Positions 26,503 to 35,632 are shown, counted from the first letter of the stretch. The stretch: DNA of 64,000 bases from Hyphomicrobiales bacterium (GCA_021775425.1 JAJFHX010000037.1:1-64000), one strand, 5' to 3'. Notes: generated from the letters alone by a model not told the origin. Made by a program: numbers and translations.

Positions 26503-27924
26503 TTAAATTGGTACTCTGACTTTTGCGCGAAGGCCGCCAAGGGGGCCTTCTTCAAGGCGGATGTCACCGCCGTGAGAGCGGATGATATCTCTGGCGATTG
26601 AGAGGCCGAGACCGGTGTTGCCTTCATTCTGATTTCTTGAGTTATCCAGCCTTGTGAAAGCGTTGAACACTTCTTCCCGTTTGTTTTTCGGAATACCGGG
26701 ACCGTTATCATCTATGGTGATGGTTAGCCATTTGCGCCCGGTGGAGGCGTTGATGTTGATGGTGTCAGCGTAGCGAAGTGCATTGGTGACAAGGTTATTG
26801 ATAGCGCGTTTGAAGCTGTTTCTTCTGACCGGCAGATTGATGATTTTTGGCAGCACACGCAGGGAAATGTTTTTATCTGTTAGCTCAGCGTGGCTGTGAA
26901 CTTCAGCCAAGATATCGGCAATGTTGGCTGTTGTGGTTTCTTCTTCACTGTCGCCTTTGGCAAAGGCCATATAATCTTCGAGCATTGACTGCATTTCATC
27001 AACATCGCTTTTTAGAGCCTTGATTTCGTCTTCATCATCAAGGAATGCGAGTTGTAGTTTCATGCGGGTTAAGATTGTGCGCAGATCGTGGCTGACACCG
27101 GCGAGGATGGTTGTCCTTTGTTCGACATGGCGTTCAATGCGGTTACGCATTTCAATAAAGGCCTGTGAGGCCTGGCGCACTTCTCTTGCCCCTCTTGGAT
27201 TAAAGTCATCTGGTGGCGGGCGTCCTTTGCCGAAACTTTCAGCGGCTTCTGACAGTCTCAAGATTGGTCTGATCTGATTGCGCAGGAATAACAGTGCGAC
27301 GCCAAGGAGTACTGTTGATGAGCCAATCATCCATAACACGAAAATATGAGAATTTGAGGCGTAGGTATGATTTCGGTTGGCCAGGAATTTCAGGGTTGAT
27401 TTATCCATCTGGATGCGGATTTCGACAAATTTGGACTGACCGACGGTGTCGATCCAGAGCGGTTTTTTGATGAGGCGTCTTAATTCTTTGGTCAGGCGGC
27501 GATCAAGGATTGAATAAAACGGGCGCTCGGTAACTTTAGGTAAATCTGATTTGGGCAAGACCTGAAAGGAAAGCGCCATCTGATTGCGGGCGATGTCGGT
27601 CAGCTTCTGGTAATCCTGACCTTGCGGGTATTGCTCATAAATTTCGATGATAGCGGCCACGTCTCTGGCTGTGGCGGCGGATAATCTTCTTGTGATGTTG
27701 TTCCAGTGGCGCTCCATAAAGACAAATAAAAGAACGGTCTGCAATAGCACAAGCGGCATGGCGATGATGAGGATTGTGCGGGCGTAAAGGCCTTTTGGTA
27801 ACCAGGGCGAGAGGCTCCATTTGCGCCAGTTTATAAAGGAGAGAAATTGCTCCCTATAATGCTTAAGGCTTTTCTTAAACTGCTCAAGGCTGTTCTTAAG
27901 CGAATGGTCTTCATTAAGCGCCAC
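26503..27924 (-). CDS. EnvZ-like sensor histidine kinase
   Basis: A 473-residue membrane kinase. Membrane helices at about 51-69 and 194-214 flank a periplasmic sensor of about 120 residues. HAMP, HisKA (GVSHDLRT, His279) and HATPase_c (NNLVTNALRYA, DNGPGI, GLGLSIARDI) domains follow. The frame is open to 28011, overlapping the regulator gene. GTG at 27924, behind AAAGGA, leaves a 13-nt gap from the regulator stop and is preferred. With the next gene it forms a two-component pair; the signal is unknown. Confidence 0.92.
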   Translation of the reverse strand: MALNEDHSLKNSLEQFKKSLKHYREQFLSFINWRKWSLSPWLPKGLYARTILIIAMPLVLLQTVLLFVFMERHWNNITRRLSAATARDVAAIIEIYEQYPQGQDYQKLTDIARNQMALSFQVLPKSDLPKVTERPFYSILDRRLTKELRRLIKKPLWIDTVGQSKFVEIRIQMDKSTLKFLANRNHTYASNSHIFVLWMIGSSTVLLGVALLFLRNQIRPILRLSEAAESFGKGRPPPDDFNPRGAREVRQASQAFIEMRNRIERHVEQRTTILAGVSHDLRTILTRMKLQLAFLDDEDEIKALKSDVDEMQSMLEDYMAFAKGDSEEETTTANIADILAEVHSHAELTDKNISLRVLPKIINLPVRRNSFKRAINNLVTNALRYADTININASTGRKWLTITIDDNGPGIPKNKREEVFNAFTRLDNSRNQNEGNTGLGLSIARDIIRSHGGDIRLEEGPLGGLRAKVRVPI

Positions 27925-27937
27925 GCGGGTTGATCCT

Positions 27938-28624
27938 TTAATCGGTGTGTAAAATATAACCTTTACCACGAACGGTCTGTAAATATACCGGATTGGCGGG
28001 GTCTGTCTCAATTTTACGGCGAAGGCGGTTAATCTGTACGTCTACGGCGCGGTCATTGCCGCCACCATCTTCACTTGCAAGTTCGTGTCTTGGGATGGGG
28101 GTTCCGGCGCGATTGGCAAACAGACGCATCAGGTCTCTTTCTCGTTCTGTCAGTTTGATTGAAGTTTCTTCATGCTGGAGTTCGCCTCTTTCAATATGAA
28201 AGGTAAAGGCTCCCATATGAATTTCTTTCTGGGTGGTTTTCTGGGTGCGGCGTTTCAGAATGTTTTGAATGCGCAGGATGAGTTCGCGGGGCTCGAACGG
28301 TTTGGGAACATAATCATCGACACCTATTTCAAGACCTTCTATGCGGTTATCCGCTTCGGCTCTTGCTGTCAGCATGATGATGGGGACGTCGAGATGTGAT
28401 TTAAGGTCACGGGCAAGATCAAGACCGGATTCGCCCGGCATCATGACATCAAGGATGAGAAGGTCAAAATGCAGGCCTTCAAGGTTGTGCCGGGCGGCGG
28501 CTGCGTCTTTGGCGGTTGTGACGCGCATTTCCTCTTTTCTTAAATATCGGCATAAAAGATCTCTGATGCGTTCATCATCGTCAACCAGAAGAATGTGAGG
28601 GGTGTCTTCTTTTAGGTTTTGCAT
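27938..28624 (-). CDS. OmpR-family response regulator
   Basis: A 228-residue regulator with an N-terminal receiver (acidic pocket Asp15-Asp17, phosphoacceptor Asp59 in LILDVMMPGESG, Lys in DDYVPKPFEP) and a C-terminal winged helix (IKLTERERDLMRLFANR ... RAVDVQINRLRRKIE). It is co-transcribed with the downstream kinase and lies 13 nt after a MarR gene, so all three may be one transcript. Confidence 0.94.
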   Translation of the reverse strand: MQNLKEDTPHILLVDDDERIRDLLCRYLRKEEMRVTTAKDAAAARHNLEGLHFDLLILDVMMPGESGLDLARDLKSHLDVPIIMLTARAEADNRIEGLEIGVDDYVPKPFEPRELILRIQNILKRRTQKTTQKEIHMGAFTFHIERGELQHEETSIKLTERERDLMRLFANRAGTPIPRHELASEDGGGNDRAVDVQINRLRRKIETDPANPVYLQTVRGKGYILHTD

Positions 28625-28637
28625 TAATCCTTACTCA

Positions 28638-29219
28638 CTATTTGCCAGTTATTTCAGCGTTTGGTGCATAATGGCGGGTTTTGACGGGTTTTTCCAGAGC
28701 TGGTTTTCCTGTCGGGGAGTGACCATTCTGGGCCATCAGCGTGATGACATCATGGCGGTTGCCCTGCTGAATAAGTGAGAACAGAAATTTTTTAATGGTG
28801 ACCTGTTCTTCGGCTGAAAGGGGCTTGATGGTTTTTTCAAACCTTTTTATCTGTGGTTCTGACAGCTGTTTGGCAAGTGAGTTGCCTCTTTCAGTTGTAA
28901 ATAACAGACGTTCGCGGCGGTCTTTGCTGCCTTCCTGCTGGATGATGAAATCCTGATCGACGAGTTGTTTTAAAACACGGGCAAGGCTTTGCTTGGTGAT
29001 TTTGAGGATGTTTAGCAGATCAGCCACGCGCAGGCCTGGATAATGATGGACAAAGTGAACAACCCGGTGATGGGCCCGGCCAAACCCGTATTGATCCAGC
29101 ACGTCATCTCCATCACCAGTGAAGTCACGATAAGCAAAATAAAATAACTCGATGAGGGTGAGGATGTTTTCCTCGCCGCTACTGAGGGGTTCAATTTTAT
29201 CATCGCTGGTTTGGGCCAT
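28638..29219 (-). CDS. MarR-family transcriptional regulator
   Basis: A 193-residue winged-helix regulator. The DNA-binding core spans about 60-130 (HHYPGLRVADLLNILKITKQSLARVLKQLVDQDFI), with the wing around GSKDRRERLLFTT. MarR dimers usually repress nearby genes until a small ligand binds. It is divergent from ilvE across 208 nt holding a palindrome, a plausible target. Ligand unknown. Confidence 0.9.
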   Translation of the reverse strand: MAQTSDDKIEPLSSGEENILTLIELFYFAYRDFTGDGDDVLDQYGFGRAHHRVVHFVHHYPGLRVADLLNILKITKQSLARVLKQLVDQDFIIQQEGSKDRRERLLFTTERGNSLAKQLSEPQIKRFEKTIKPLSAEEQVTIKKFLFSLIQQGNRHDVITLMAQNGHSPTGKPALEKPVKTRHYAPNAEITGK

Positions 29220-29282
29220 TTGTCTTTCCGGTAGCTTGTTTGCAGATGTGAAAATAACTGATAAAAATATAGCATAACATTT

Positions 29283-29301
29283 ATGTCAGCTATGTTGACA
29301 T
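29283..29301. promoter_or_regulatory. Palindrome between marR and ilvE, candidate operator
   Basis: ATGTCA-GCTATGT-TGACAT is a perfect 6-bp inverted repeat with a 7-nt spacer. Its right half overlaps TTGACA (29295-29300), a possible -35 element reading toward ilvE, with GATAAA (29316) as a weak -10. Such overlap would suit repression by the adjacent MarR protein. Confidence 0.45.
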
Positions 29302-29427
29302 ATTTTGCTCATATTGATAAAGGATGCAAGACTAATTGTTATTTTTTGTAGCTCGGAATTTTCCCGGGGTTTCACAACTCACATCATATTTTTGCATTGT
29401 CGCAAATCGTTTTTAAGGAATTGAGAG

Positions 29428-30300
29428 ATGGCGGATCTGGCTTTTGATCAACTGGATGGTTTCATTTGGTTTAACGGGGAAATGGTACCCTGGGCTGATG
29501 CGAAAATTCACGTCCTTAGTCATGGTTTGCATTATGGAAGTGCTGTATTTGAAGGGCAGCGGATTTATGGCGGCAAAATTTTCAAACTGAATGAGCATAG
29601 TGAACGGCTTGTTAAATCGGCCGAAATTCTTGACTTTGTTATTCCCTATACAGTTGATGAACTGAACAAGGCCTGCGAAGAGGTGATGAAAATTCAGAAC
29701 CTGACTGAGGGCTATATGCGGCCGATTGCGTGGCGTGGTTCTGAGCAGATGGGTGTTGCGGCGCAGAAAAACCGAATTAATGTGGCGATTGCGGCATGGG
29801 AATGGGGCTCTTATTTTGACCCGGCTGAGCGAATGAAGGGCATTCGCCTCAGAATGGCGGATTATTGCCGGCCTGACCCGCGCACTGCCCCCAGCCGGGC
29901 GAAAGCTGCCGGGCTTTATATGATCTGTACAATTGAGAAACACAGGGCTGAGAAAGAAGGCTATGCGGATGCGCTGATGCTGGACTGGCGGGGCTATGTG
30001 GCTGAGGCAACGGGCGCGAATGTGTTTTTTATCAAGGATGGTGTTATTCACACGCCGGTTGCTGATGTGTTTCTTGATGGGATTACCCGCCGGACTGTGA
30101 TTGAGCTGGCGAAGAAGCGCGGCATCGAAGTTGTTGAGCGGATTATTATGCCTGAAGAAATGACTGAGTTTTCGGAATGTTTTATCACCGGATCAGCGGC
30201 TGAGGTGACCCCGGTTTCTGAAATTGGTGACTATCGCTTCACACCTAGTGAGATTTCACAGGCTTTGCTTGATGATTATATGGCATTGGTGCGTGCTTAA
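29428..30300 (+). CDS. ilvE: Branched-chain amino acid aminotransferase (class IV)
   Basis: IlvE transfers amino groups between glutamate and the keto acids of Leu, Ile and Val, using pyridoxal phosphate. The 290-residue protein shows fold-type IV features: HGLHYGSAVFEGQR (32-45), Lys159 in SRAKAAGLYM as the expected Schiff-base lysine, and the cofactor-binding EATGANVFF segment. AAGGAA precedes the ATG. D-amino acid transaminases share the fold, but the N-terminal motif favours IlvE. Confidence 0.92.
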   Translation: MADLAFDQLDGFIWFNGEMVPWADAKIHVLSHGLHYGSAVFEGQRIYGGKIFKLNEHSERLVKSAEILDFVIPYTVDELNKACEEVMKIQNLTEGYMRPIAWRGSEQMGVAAQKNRINVAIAAWEWGSYFDPAERMKGIRLRMADYCRPDPRTAPSRAKAAGLYMICTIEKHRAEKEGYADALMLDWRGYVAEATGANVFFIKDGVIHTPVADVFLDGITRRTVIELAKKRGIEVVERIIMPEEMTEFSECFITGSAAEVTPVSEIGDYRFTPSEISQALLDDYMALVRA

Positions 30301-30320
30301 ATAATTCAGCGACACAGCAT

Positions 30321-30788
30321 TTACCAGCGGGAAAGTGCTTCGCTGTCACTTTCTCTGGCATCGACCCAGTTTGCTTCGCCTTCTTCTGGTTGTTCTTTTT
30401 TCCAGAACGGGGCTTTGCTTTTCAGAAAATCCATTAAAAACTCAGCAGCCTCAAAGGCGGCGTGGCGGTGGGCTGACAAAGTGATGACAAGAACGATGTT
30501 ATCCCCTGGAAAGAGATCTCCAACGCGGTGGATGATGGTGCTGTCTATGATGGGCCAGCGGCTATGCGCTTCGGCCTGAATTTCTGATAATTGTTTTTCC
30601 GTCATGCCGGGGTAATGCTCGAGATGCATTTTGGTGATGGGGATGGCTTTTGACATGTCAGCACTTTTTGCCATATCCCTGACGGTGCCGGTGAATGTGA
30701 CAATGGCGCCGATGTCTTTGCGATCAGCTTTTATGGCGTTGATTTCTTCTTCAATGCTGAAGTTTTCATTCTGGACGCGAATGGTCAT
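30321..30788 (-). CDS. moaE: Molybdopterin synthase large subunit MoaE
   Basis: MoaE with MoaD inserts the dithiolene sulfurs into precursor Z during molybdenum cofactor synthesis. The 155-residue protein has the family segments GAIVTFTGTVRD, HRVGDLFPGDNIVLVI and AHRHAAFEAAEFLMDFLKSKAPFWKKE. Its ATG immediately follows the TAG stop of moaD with no intervening base, so the partners are translationally coupled. Confidence 0.95.
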   Translation of the reverse strand: MTIRVQNENFSIEEEINAIKADRKDIGAIVTFTGTVRDMAKSADMSKAIPITKMHLEHYPGMTEKQLSEIQAEAHSRWPIIDSTIIHRVGDLFPGDNIVLVITLSAHRHAAFEAAEFLMDFLKSKAPFWKKEQPEEGEANWVDARESDSEALSRW

Positions 30789-31040
30789 CTATCCACCTGT
30801 AACGGGCGGGAAGAAAGCCACTTCGCTTGCGCCGTTTAATGCTGTCTGATGAGGGACGTGGGCCTGATCAATGGCGGCGTTGATTGTGTCTTTATTTTCA
30901 AAAGCGGCCTGAAATTCCGGGCCGCGACTTTCAAGCCAGGTGATCAGTTCTTCTATTGTGCTGACACTGGCGGGCAGCTCTACGGTTTCTTCGGACTTGC
31001 CGATTTTTTCTCTGACCCAGGCGAAATATAACAGTTTCAT
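30789..31040 (-). CDS. moaD: Molybdopterin synthase sulfur carrier MoaD
   Basis: An 83-residue ubiquitin-like protein. The C-terminus reads FFPPVTGG, ending in the Gly-Gly that is adenylated and thiocarboxylated to carry sulfur. Family start MKLLYFAWVREKIG. It is tightly packed between pgsA (3-nt gap) and moaE (0-nt gap). Confidence 0.95.
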   Translation of the reverse strand: MKLLYFAWVREKIGKSEETVELPASVSTIEELITWLESRGPEFQAAFENKDTINAAIDQAHVPHQTALNGASEVAFFPPVTGG

Positions 31041-31043
31041 TGG

Positions 31044-31649
31044 TTAGTCTTTCATGTCTTCTTCGATGAGGTATTTTATACCAACGCGCAGATAATCAAA
31101 GCCGGTGTAAATGGTCAATAATGCGGCGCACCACAAGAGGCTGTCGCCTAATAGCAAGGTGTGCAGTTCTTCCCTGTCAATCAGTGGGGCTGCGAGCAGA
31201 AAACCGATGGCGCCAAGCTGGGCTGCAGTTTTAAATTTTGCAATTTTGGTGACCGGCACACTGACGGAGAGCTGGCCGAGAAATTCTCTTAGCCCTGAGA
31301 CGAGAATTTCACGGCTTAAAATGATGACGGCTGCCAGAACGGAAAGATCGTTGATGGTTTTATCAGAGACCAGCATGATGAGGGCCGCACCAACGAGAAG
31401 TTTATCTGCGATCGGGTCTAGCATCTGCCCGAGTTTTGATTGCTGAGACCAGGCACGGGCGAGATACCCATCAAGAAAATCGGTGACGCTGGCAGCGATA
31501 AACAGGCCAAGGGCGACAAAGCGCCAGAAGTCGCCTGCAAAGTAAAAGCAGGCGACAAAAGCCGGCACGGCGATAATCCGCCCATAAGTGAGGAGATTGG
31601 GTAAATTCCAGATCATTCGTTGTTTTTTCTGTTGCAGGGTGTTTTCCAT
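31044..31649 (-). CDS. pgsA: CDP-diacylglycerol-glycerol-3-phosphate 3-phosphatidyltransferase
   Basis: PgsA makes phosphatidylglycerol phosphate, the committed step to phosphatidylglycerol and cardiolipin, in the inner membrane. The catalytic CDP-alcohol signature is intact: DFLDGYLARAW, then GQMLDPIADK. Several membrane helices follow. The frame is open to 31697. I use ATG 31649 (MENTLQQKK), but neither it nor ATG 31616 (MIWNLPNLL) has a clear ribosome site. Placement next to moaD and uvrC is typical of alphaproteobacteria. Confidence 0.93.
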   Translation of the reverse strand: MENTLQQKKQRMIWNLPNLLTYGRIIAVPAFVACFYFAGDFWRFVALGLFIAASVTDFLDGYLARAWSQQSKLGQMLDPIADKLLVGAALIMLVSDKTINDLSVLAAVIILSREILVSGLREFLGQLSVSVPVTKIAKFKTAAQLGAIGFLLAAPLIDREELHTLLLGDSLLWCAALLTIYTGFDYLRVGIKYLIEEDMKD

Positions 31650-31800
31650 AGATTTTACACAATCATGCGCGGGGGGGACAGTCAATGGTCTGACCAAAAA
31701 GTCATTAATCTCATCTGATTATAATCGGCTGGCTTCGTTTTATGAATTAAAATCTTCATTCAAAGTAATTTAGGGGCTGTGTGTGAGTTTTTGAGGGTGA

Positions 31801-33804
31801 TTATTCTGACTGGTCATGAAAAAAATCATAAATTGTTTCGGCCATCTGGGCGCTGATGCCATCCACGGCCTTGAGATCTTTCAGGCCGGCGCGGCTGACG
31901 GCTTTTGCTGAACCAAAATGAGTGAGCAGGGCACGTTTGCGGCCCGGGCCAATGCCGGAGATTTCATCAAGAGGATTGGCGGCCATGTTCTTTTTGCGTC
32001 TGGCTCTGTGGGTGCCAATGGCAAATCTGTGGGCTTCGTCACGCAGTCTTTGTAAAAAATAGAGCGATGGGTCTTTTAATTCCATTGTAAATGAGGGCTG
32101 GCCTTTGATGTGGAATTGTTCGCGCCCGGCGTTTCTGTCTGGCCCTTTGGAAATGGCGACAACGGCTATATCGTTAACTCCCAGTTCTTCTATAATTTCC
32201 ATGACCGAAGAAAGCTGGCCTTTGCCTCCATCTATGAGCAACAGATCAGGCCAGGCGGGGATGGCATCTGATGAGGGGAGATCCGAGACCGGTTTTGATG
32301 TGCCGTGTTCTTTGATCAGGGCTTTTAGCCGGCGTGACAGCATGATGCGCATCATCTCAAAATCATCATTGGCGGTGATTTCTTCGGTGTTGAAATTAAA
32401 TTTTCGGTACTGGTTTTTAACGAACCCTTCCTCGCCGGAGACAATCATGGCGCCGATGGGGCTTGAGCCCTGGATGTGGCTGTTGTCATAGACCTCGATG
32501 CGTTTGGGGCTTTCATTTAATGAAAACAGTTTTTGCAATGATTTGAGGTGATGGGTTTGCGCGGAGCCTTCAGCGAGTTTTCTGGCAAGGGCCTCTTTTG
32601 CATTTTTAATAGCATGGTTCATAAGCTCAAGTTTTGCGCCGCGTTGCGGGGCGTAGACTTTTATTTTCCGCTCTGCTTTGGTTGAGAGGGCTTCTTGAAG
32701 CAGGGTTTTGTTTTCAAGCTCAATTGAGGTGAGGACGAGTTTTGGCACCGGTTTGTTATCGTAAAACTGGGCGATGAAGCTTTCCAGAATTTCTGAATGA
32801 GTGTGGCTTTTGTCAATTCTTGGATAATAGGCTCTGTTGCCCCAGTTTTGACCGGTGCGAATGAAAAACACCTGAATGCTGGCGCTGCCACCTTCTGTGT
32901 GAACGGCGAAAATGTCACCTTCTTCAAATCCGGTTGGCAAGATTGACTGATGGCTTTGCACCTGGGTGAGGGCTGAAATTCTATCCCGGTAAAATGCGGC
33001 TTCTTCAAATTCCAGCTCCTGGCTGGCCTTTTGCATCTTGTCTTTCATTTTTGACTGAATTTCAGTGCTTTTGCCGCGCAGAAAATCTGTCGCGTCGTTG
33101 ACAAGGGACTGGTAATCCTCAAGTGAGATATGGCCAGTGCAAGGGGCTGAGCATCGTTTGATCTGATATTGCAAGCAGGGACGGGTGCGGCTTTCAAACT
33201 GGCTGTCTGTGCAGTCTCTTAATAAAAACAACTGCTGGAGGGTGTTCAGAGTGCGATTGACCGAACCGGCGGAGGCAAAGGGGCCGAAATAATGGCCCTT
33301 TTGCTTGCGGGCGCCGCGGTGTTTGACTATTTGCGGGGCTTTGTGATCAGTCCTGATGAGGATGGAAGGGAAGGATTTATCGTCCCTTAGCAGCACATTA
33401 TAGCGCGGCTTCATTTTTTTAATGAGGGTGGCTTCAAGCAGCAGGGCTTCACTTTCCGTGCTTGTGAGGATGAACTCCATTTCTGTTGTGGCGCGGATCA
33501 TGCGGGCGATGCGGTTTGACTGACCTTTTTCCCTCGTGTAGCTGGCGACACGATTTTTGAGATTATTGGCCTTGCCGACATAAAGCACAGTGCCGTCTTT
33601 ATCGAGCATACGGTAAACGCCTGGCGATGATGTCAGGTTTTTCAGATAGGCCTTGATGACGGTTGTGCCAGATTTTGGAAATGATTTTTTTTGCGGCGCA
33701 GTTGCTGTCTCTGGTTCTGTGGCGGGGGAAGGAAGGACAGGGGGGGATTGTCTTCCTCTTTGAGGAGCGATGATTTTTGTTTTGGTGTTTTTCTCTCTGG
33801 CCAC
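31801..33804 (-). CDS. uvrC: Excinuclease ABC subunit C
   Basis: UvrC makes both incisions around bulky DNA lesions after recruitment by UvrB. The 667-residue protein has an N-terminal GIY-YIG nuclease ([20 protein letters not shown]), a Cys-rich patch, a UVR domain (about 255-290), an RNase H-like domain with [11 protein letters not shown] and [10 protein letters not shown], and C-terminal helix-hairpin-helix motifs ([17 protein letters not shown]). An N-terminal extension of about 50 basic, Pro-rich residues precedes the nuclease. Confidence 0.96.
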   Translation of the reverse strand: MAREKNTKTKIIAPQRGRQSPPVLPSPATEPETATAPQKKSFPKSGTTVIKAYLKNLTSSPGVYRMLDKDGTVLYVGKANNLKNRVASYTREKGQSNRIARMIRATTEMEFILTSTESEALLLEATLIKKMKPRYNVLLRDDKSFPSILIRTDHKAPQIVKHRGARKQKGHYFGPFASAGSVNRTLNTLQQLFLLRDCTDSQFESRTRPCLQYQIKRCSAPCTGHISLEDYQSLVNDATDFLRGKSTEIQSKMKDKMQKASQELEFEEAAFYRDRISALTQVQSHQSILPTGFEEGDIFAVHTEGGSASIQVFFIRTGQNWGNRAYYPRIDKSHTHSEILESFIAQFYDNKPVPKLVLTSIELENKTLLQEALSTKAERKIKVYAPQRGAKLELMNHAIKNAKEALARKLAEGSAQTHHLKSLQKLFSLNESPKRIEVYDNSHIQGSSPIGAMIVSGEEGFVKNQYRKFNFNTEEITANDDFEMMRIMLSRRLKALIKEHGTSKPVSDLPSSDAIPAWPDLLLIDGGKGQLSSVMEIIEELGVNDIAVVAISKGPDRNAGREQFHIKGQPSFTMELKDPSLYFLQRLRDEAHRFAIGTHRARRKKNMAANPLDEISGIGPGRKRALLTHFGSAKAVSRAGLKDLKAVDGISAQMAETIYDFFHDQSE

Positions 33805-33900
33805 TCTTTTTACCTTTGGTGCAGGCTTAACTCTTGTTTGAAACTGAAACTCTTAATCGAGGCTTGACCCTGATGCCTGTTTTGCACAGGGTGATTGGTG

Positions 33901-34311
33901 TTATGATCCTGATTGCAATCTTTCAATTTCAACGCCAACGCTGACGGCTTCTCTTAAGGCTTCGGGTTTTTCAAGGCGAACGCGTATGGCGAGGATGCGG
34001 TTATCTTCCAGGCAGGTGCTGGCAATGGTTTCTGCCAGAGTTTCAAGCAGATTGACATGGCCCTGCACGCAAATGGTCTGAATTTTTTTGACCACGTCAT
34101 GATAACAAACAACATCTTCGATCCTGTCAGCAATCTCAGGTTTTTCCTGAACTGTCAGGTCTATATTAGCAACGACGCGCTGTTGTTTAATTTTTTCGTG
34201 ATCATAAACCCCGATGACGGCCATTAGCTCCAGGTCTTTGATGAAAATGTGCTGAATTTTATTCAGAGCGTCAGCTTTGAAGGCGGTTTGGTTGGGGGTA
34301 TGATTTGTCAT
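33901..34311 (-). CDS. folB: Dihydroneopterin aldolase
   Basis: FolB splits dihydroneopterin to 6-hydroxymethyl-dihydropterin in folate synthesis. The 136-residue protein carries the family start IFIKDLELMAVIGVYDHEK and the active-site LLETLAETIA helix. It lacks folP or folK neighbours and precedes uvrC by 96 nt on the same strand. Confidence 0.93.
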   Translation of the reverse strand: MTNHTPNQTAFKADALNKIQHIFIKDLELMAVIGVYDHEKIKQQRVVANIDLTVQEKPEIADRIEDVVCYHDVVKKIQTICVQGHVNLLETLAETIASTCLEDNRILAIRVRLEKPEALREAVSVGVEIERLQSGS

Positions 34312-34439
34312 TTTTTATGCTCTGGCTGGTTTTAATATTGAGGCTGTGGGGTTTAGAACCACTCATCTGTCCGGGCGGTCATCCGGCCTTTAGGTTTATT
34401 ATACCCCACATCTAAGGTGAATTATTGTTTTTATCAATG

Positions 34440-34589
34440 GGGGGTGGCAAATGCTCCCTGGTTTCTGTTGAAACTGCAAAGCTGGTTCATCGTTCTAAGT
34501 CAGACACAGGAATGAAGAATGGTGAGAGTATTGATGATGTTTTCAGATGTTGGGGGAGACGACAAATGTGTGGAGCATTTGCCGCCTCC
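34440..34589. repeat. 18-bp inverted repeat enclosing 114 nt
   Basis: Positions 34440-34457 (GGGGGTGGCAAATGCTCC) pair with 34572-34589 over 18 bp with two wobbles; 12 bp in the core are exact. The enclosed segment starts with a small hairpin (GTTTC-tgtt-GAAAC). It could be a structured RNA closed by a long helix or a miniature inverted-repeat element; no target-site duplication is obvious. Confidence 0.5.
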
Positions 34590-34801
34590 ATAGCATTCGT
34601 TTTTTACGGATACTATTGAGCGTTGCTGACCCTGCCTTGAGATGTATGATTGTTAAGGGAGGTAGGCAGTTTCAGTCATTCATAAATTACACGCAATGAG
34701 TGTATAAATGTTTAATGCTCTTTTATTGGCGGGTTTGTTTTTATTCTGAATGGTTTATTCAGCTTGTGTTCAGTGTTAAGGGTTGAATATATAACTACAA
34801 A

Positions 34802-34820
34802 TACCAATATCAATTTGGTA
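34802..34820. repeat. Palindrome TACCAA-N7-TTGGTA
   Basis: A perfect 6-bp inverted repeat with a 7-nt spacer in AT-rich DNA. Size and spacing suit a dimeric repressor, but no regulator gene is adjacent. Confidence 0.3.
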
Positions 34821-34866
34821 GGTTAGATATTGAAACTGATTATTCAGAGCGATTGTAATTGTTGAA

Positions 34867-34899
34867 ACAATGCCATTATTAGAGTTAAATAGGCATTGT
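34867..34899. repeat. Palindrome ACAATGCC-N17-GGCATTGT
   Basis: A perfect 8-bp inverted repeat with a 17-nt AT-rich spacer, about 65 nt upstream of the extended -10 element. It might be an operator or a small hairpin. Confidence 0.35.
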
Positions 34900-34960
34900 C
34901 ATAATTAGAGACTAACGTGCTGTATCATATGTCTGACTGCCCGATCTGAGAACTTATTGA

Positions 34961-34969
34961 TGGTATAAT
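34961..34969 (+). promoter_or_regulatory. Extended -10 promoter
   Basis: TGGTATAAT is a perfect TGn-TATAAT extended -10 element. No good TTGACA lies 17 nt upstream, which extended -10 promoters can tolerate. Transcription would start near 34976, giving a leader of about 60 nt for the small secreted protein. Confidence 0.5.
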
Positions 34970-35037
34970 AAGCAAGAGACGTTTTAGTATTGAGTGTTTG
35001 TTGCTTTTATGAATGACTGAACGCAAAGGAGAGCGTG

Positions 35038-35406
35038 ATGAAGAAGCTAAAACTAATGGTTGCCGTGTTGGCATTTTTTGGTGGAATCGTGTCTGCTCAG
35101 GCCGCTGGAGAGCATGTTGCGTTTATGGATGATGTTGATAAAGCCATGAAAATTTCAGGGCAGATGGCAAGTGGCAAAGTCCCTTACAACCCGGCCCGTG
35201 CAGTGAAAGAAATGAAAAATATACAAAAAGCTGTTGCTTCTTATGAAGCCAGCGGTTCATCCGGCCCGAAAACAGTGGCTGAATGTGCCACTTTGCTAAA
35301 AGCCGCCAGTACAAAAGGTGCCTATGCCGCGAAAGCCGGCCAGGGTGCTTTTAAGGCCGCCTATGGTGACCTGGTGACGAGTTATAAAGCTTGCGGTGCC
35401 AAGTAA
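35038..35406 (+). CDS. Small secreted protein, possibly a haem-less cytochrome c'-like protein
   Basis: A 122-residue protein with a clear signal peptide ending at AQA (about residue 22) and a mature helical domain rich in Ala and Lys. Its pattern (HVAFMDDVDKAMKISGQMASG ... NIQKAVASYE) and size recall cytochrome c'/c556 four-helix bundles. The C-terminal haem site CxxCH is not intact: the tail reads YKACGAK, so the first Cys and the axial His are missing. That resemblance is my inference; a plain hypothetical is possible. AAAGGAGAG precedes ATG 35038; GTG 35035 is an alternative. It is flanked by a promoter and a terminator, so it is monocistronic. Confidence 0.65.
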   Translation: MKKLKLMVAVLAFFGGIVSAQAAGEHVAFMDDVDKAMKISGQMASGKVPYNPARAVKEMKNIQKAVASYEASGSSGPKTVAECATLLKAASTKGAYAAKAGQGAFKAAYGDLVTSYKACGAK

Positions 35407-35436
35407 GTCCTGGTTGCATTTTTATAAACACATATG

Positions 35437-35472
35437 AGCCCCGTTAATTTTTATAATTAGCGGGGCTTTTTT
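35437..35472 (+). terminator. Rho-independent terminator
   Basis: A 13-bp stem (AGCCCCGTTAATT at 35437-35449 with 35455-35467, one wobble), a 5-nt loop and six T residues, 30 nt after the small secreted protein gene. Confidence 0.9.
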
Positions 35473-35632
35473 CATTCTCTTTTTTCAATTGTGTTTTGTA
35501 ATTTTGCTTGCTTTTTTTGCTTCGCTCAGTTCAATAGCCGGATGTTTGATTTGCCGGCATTTATAAAAGACTGTTATTTTGTTTGCCGATTGATTTCGTT
35601 TGAAAATAGTTTTGGATTTTTATTCAATAATT

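Larger units (their letters stand above)
34312..35037. other. Gene-free interval rich in inverted repeats
   Basis: 726 nt without a convincing gene; a 64-codon frame at 34425-34619 runs through an inverted repeat and lacks a ribosome site. Contents: an 18-bp inverted repeat enclosing 114 nt (34440-34589); palindromes at 34802-34820 and 34867-34899; and an extended -10 promoter at 34961-34969 serving the next gene. The middle is strongly AT-rich. Confidence 0.6.

Noticed and set aside
34425-34619. 64-codon frame upstream of folB
   Set aside because: It runs through both arms of the 18-bp inverted repeat, has no ribosome site and no recognisable composition.
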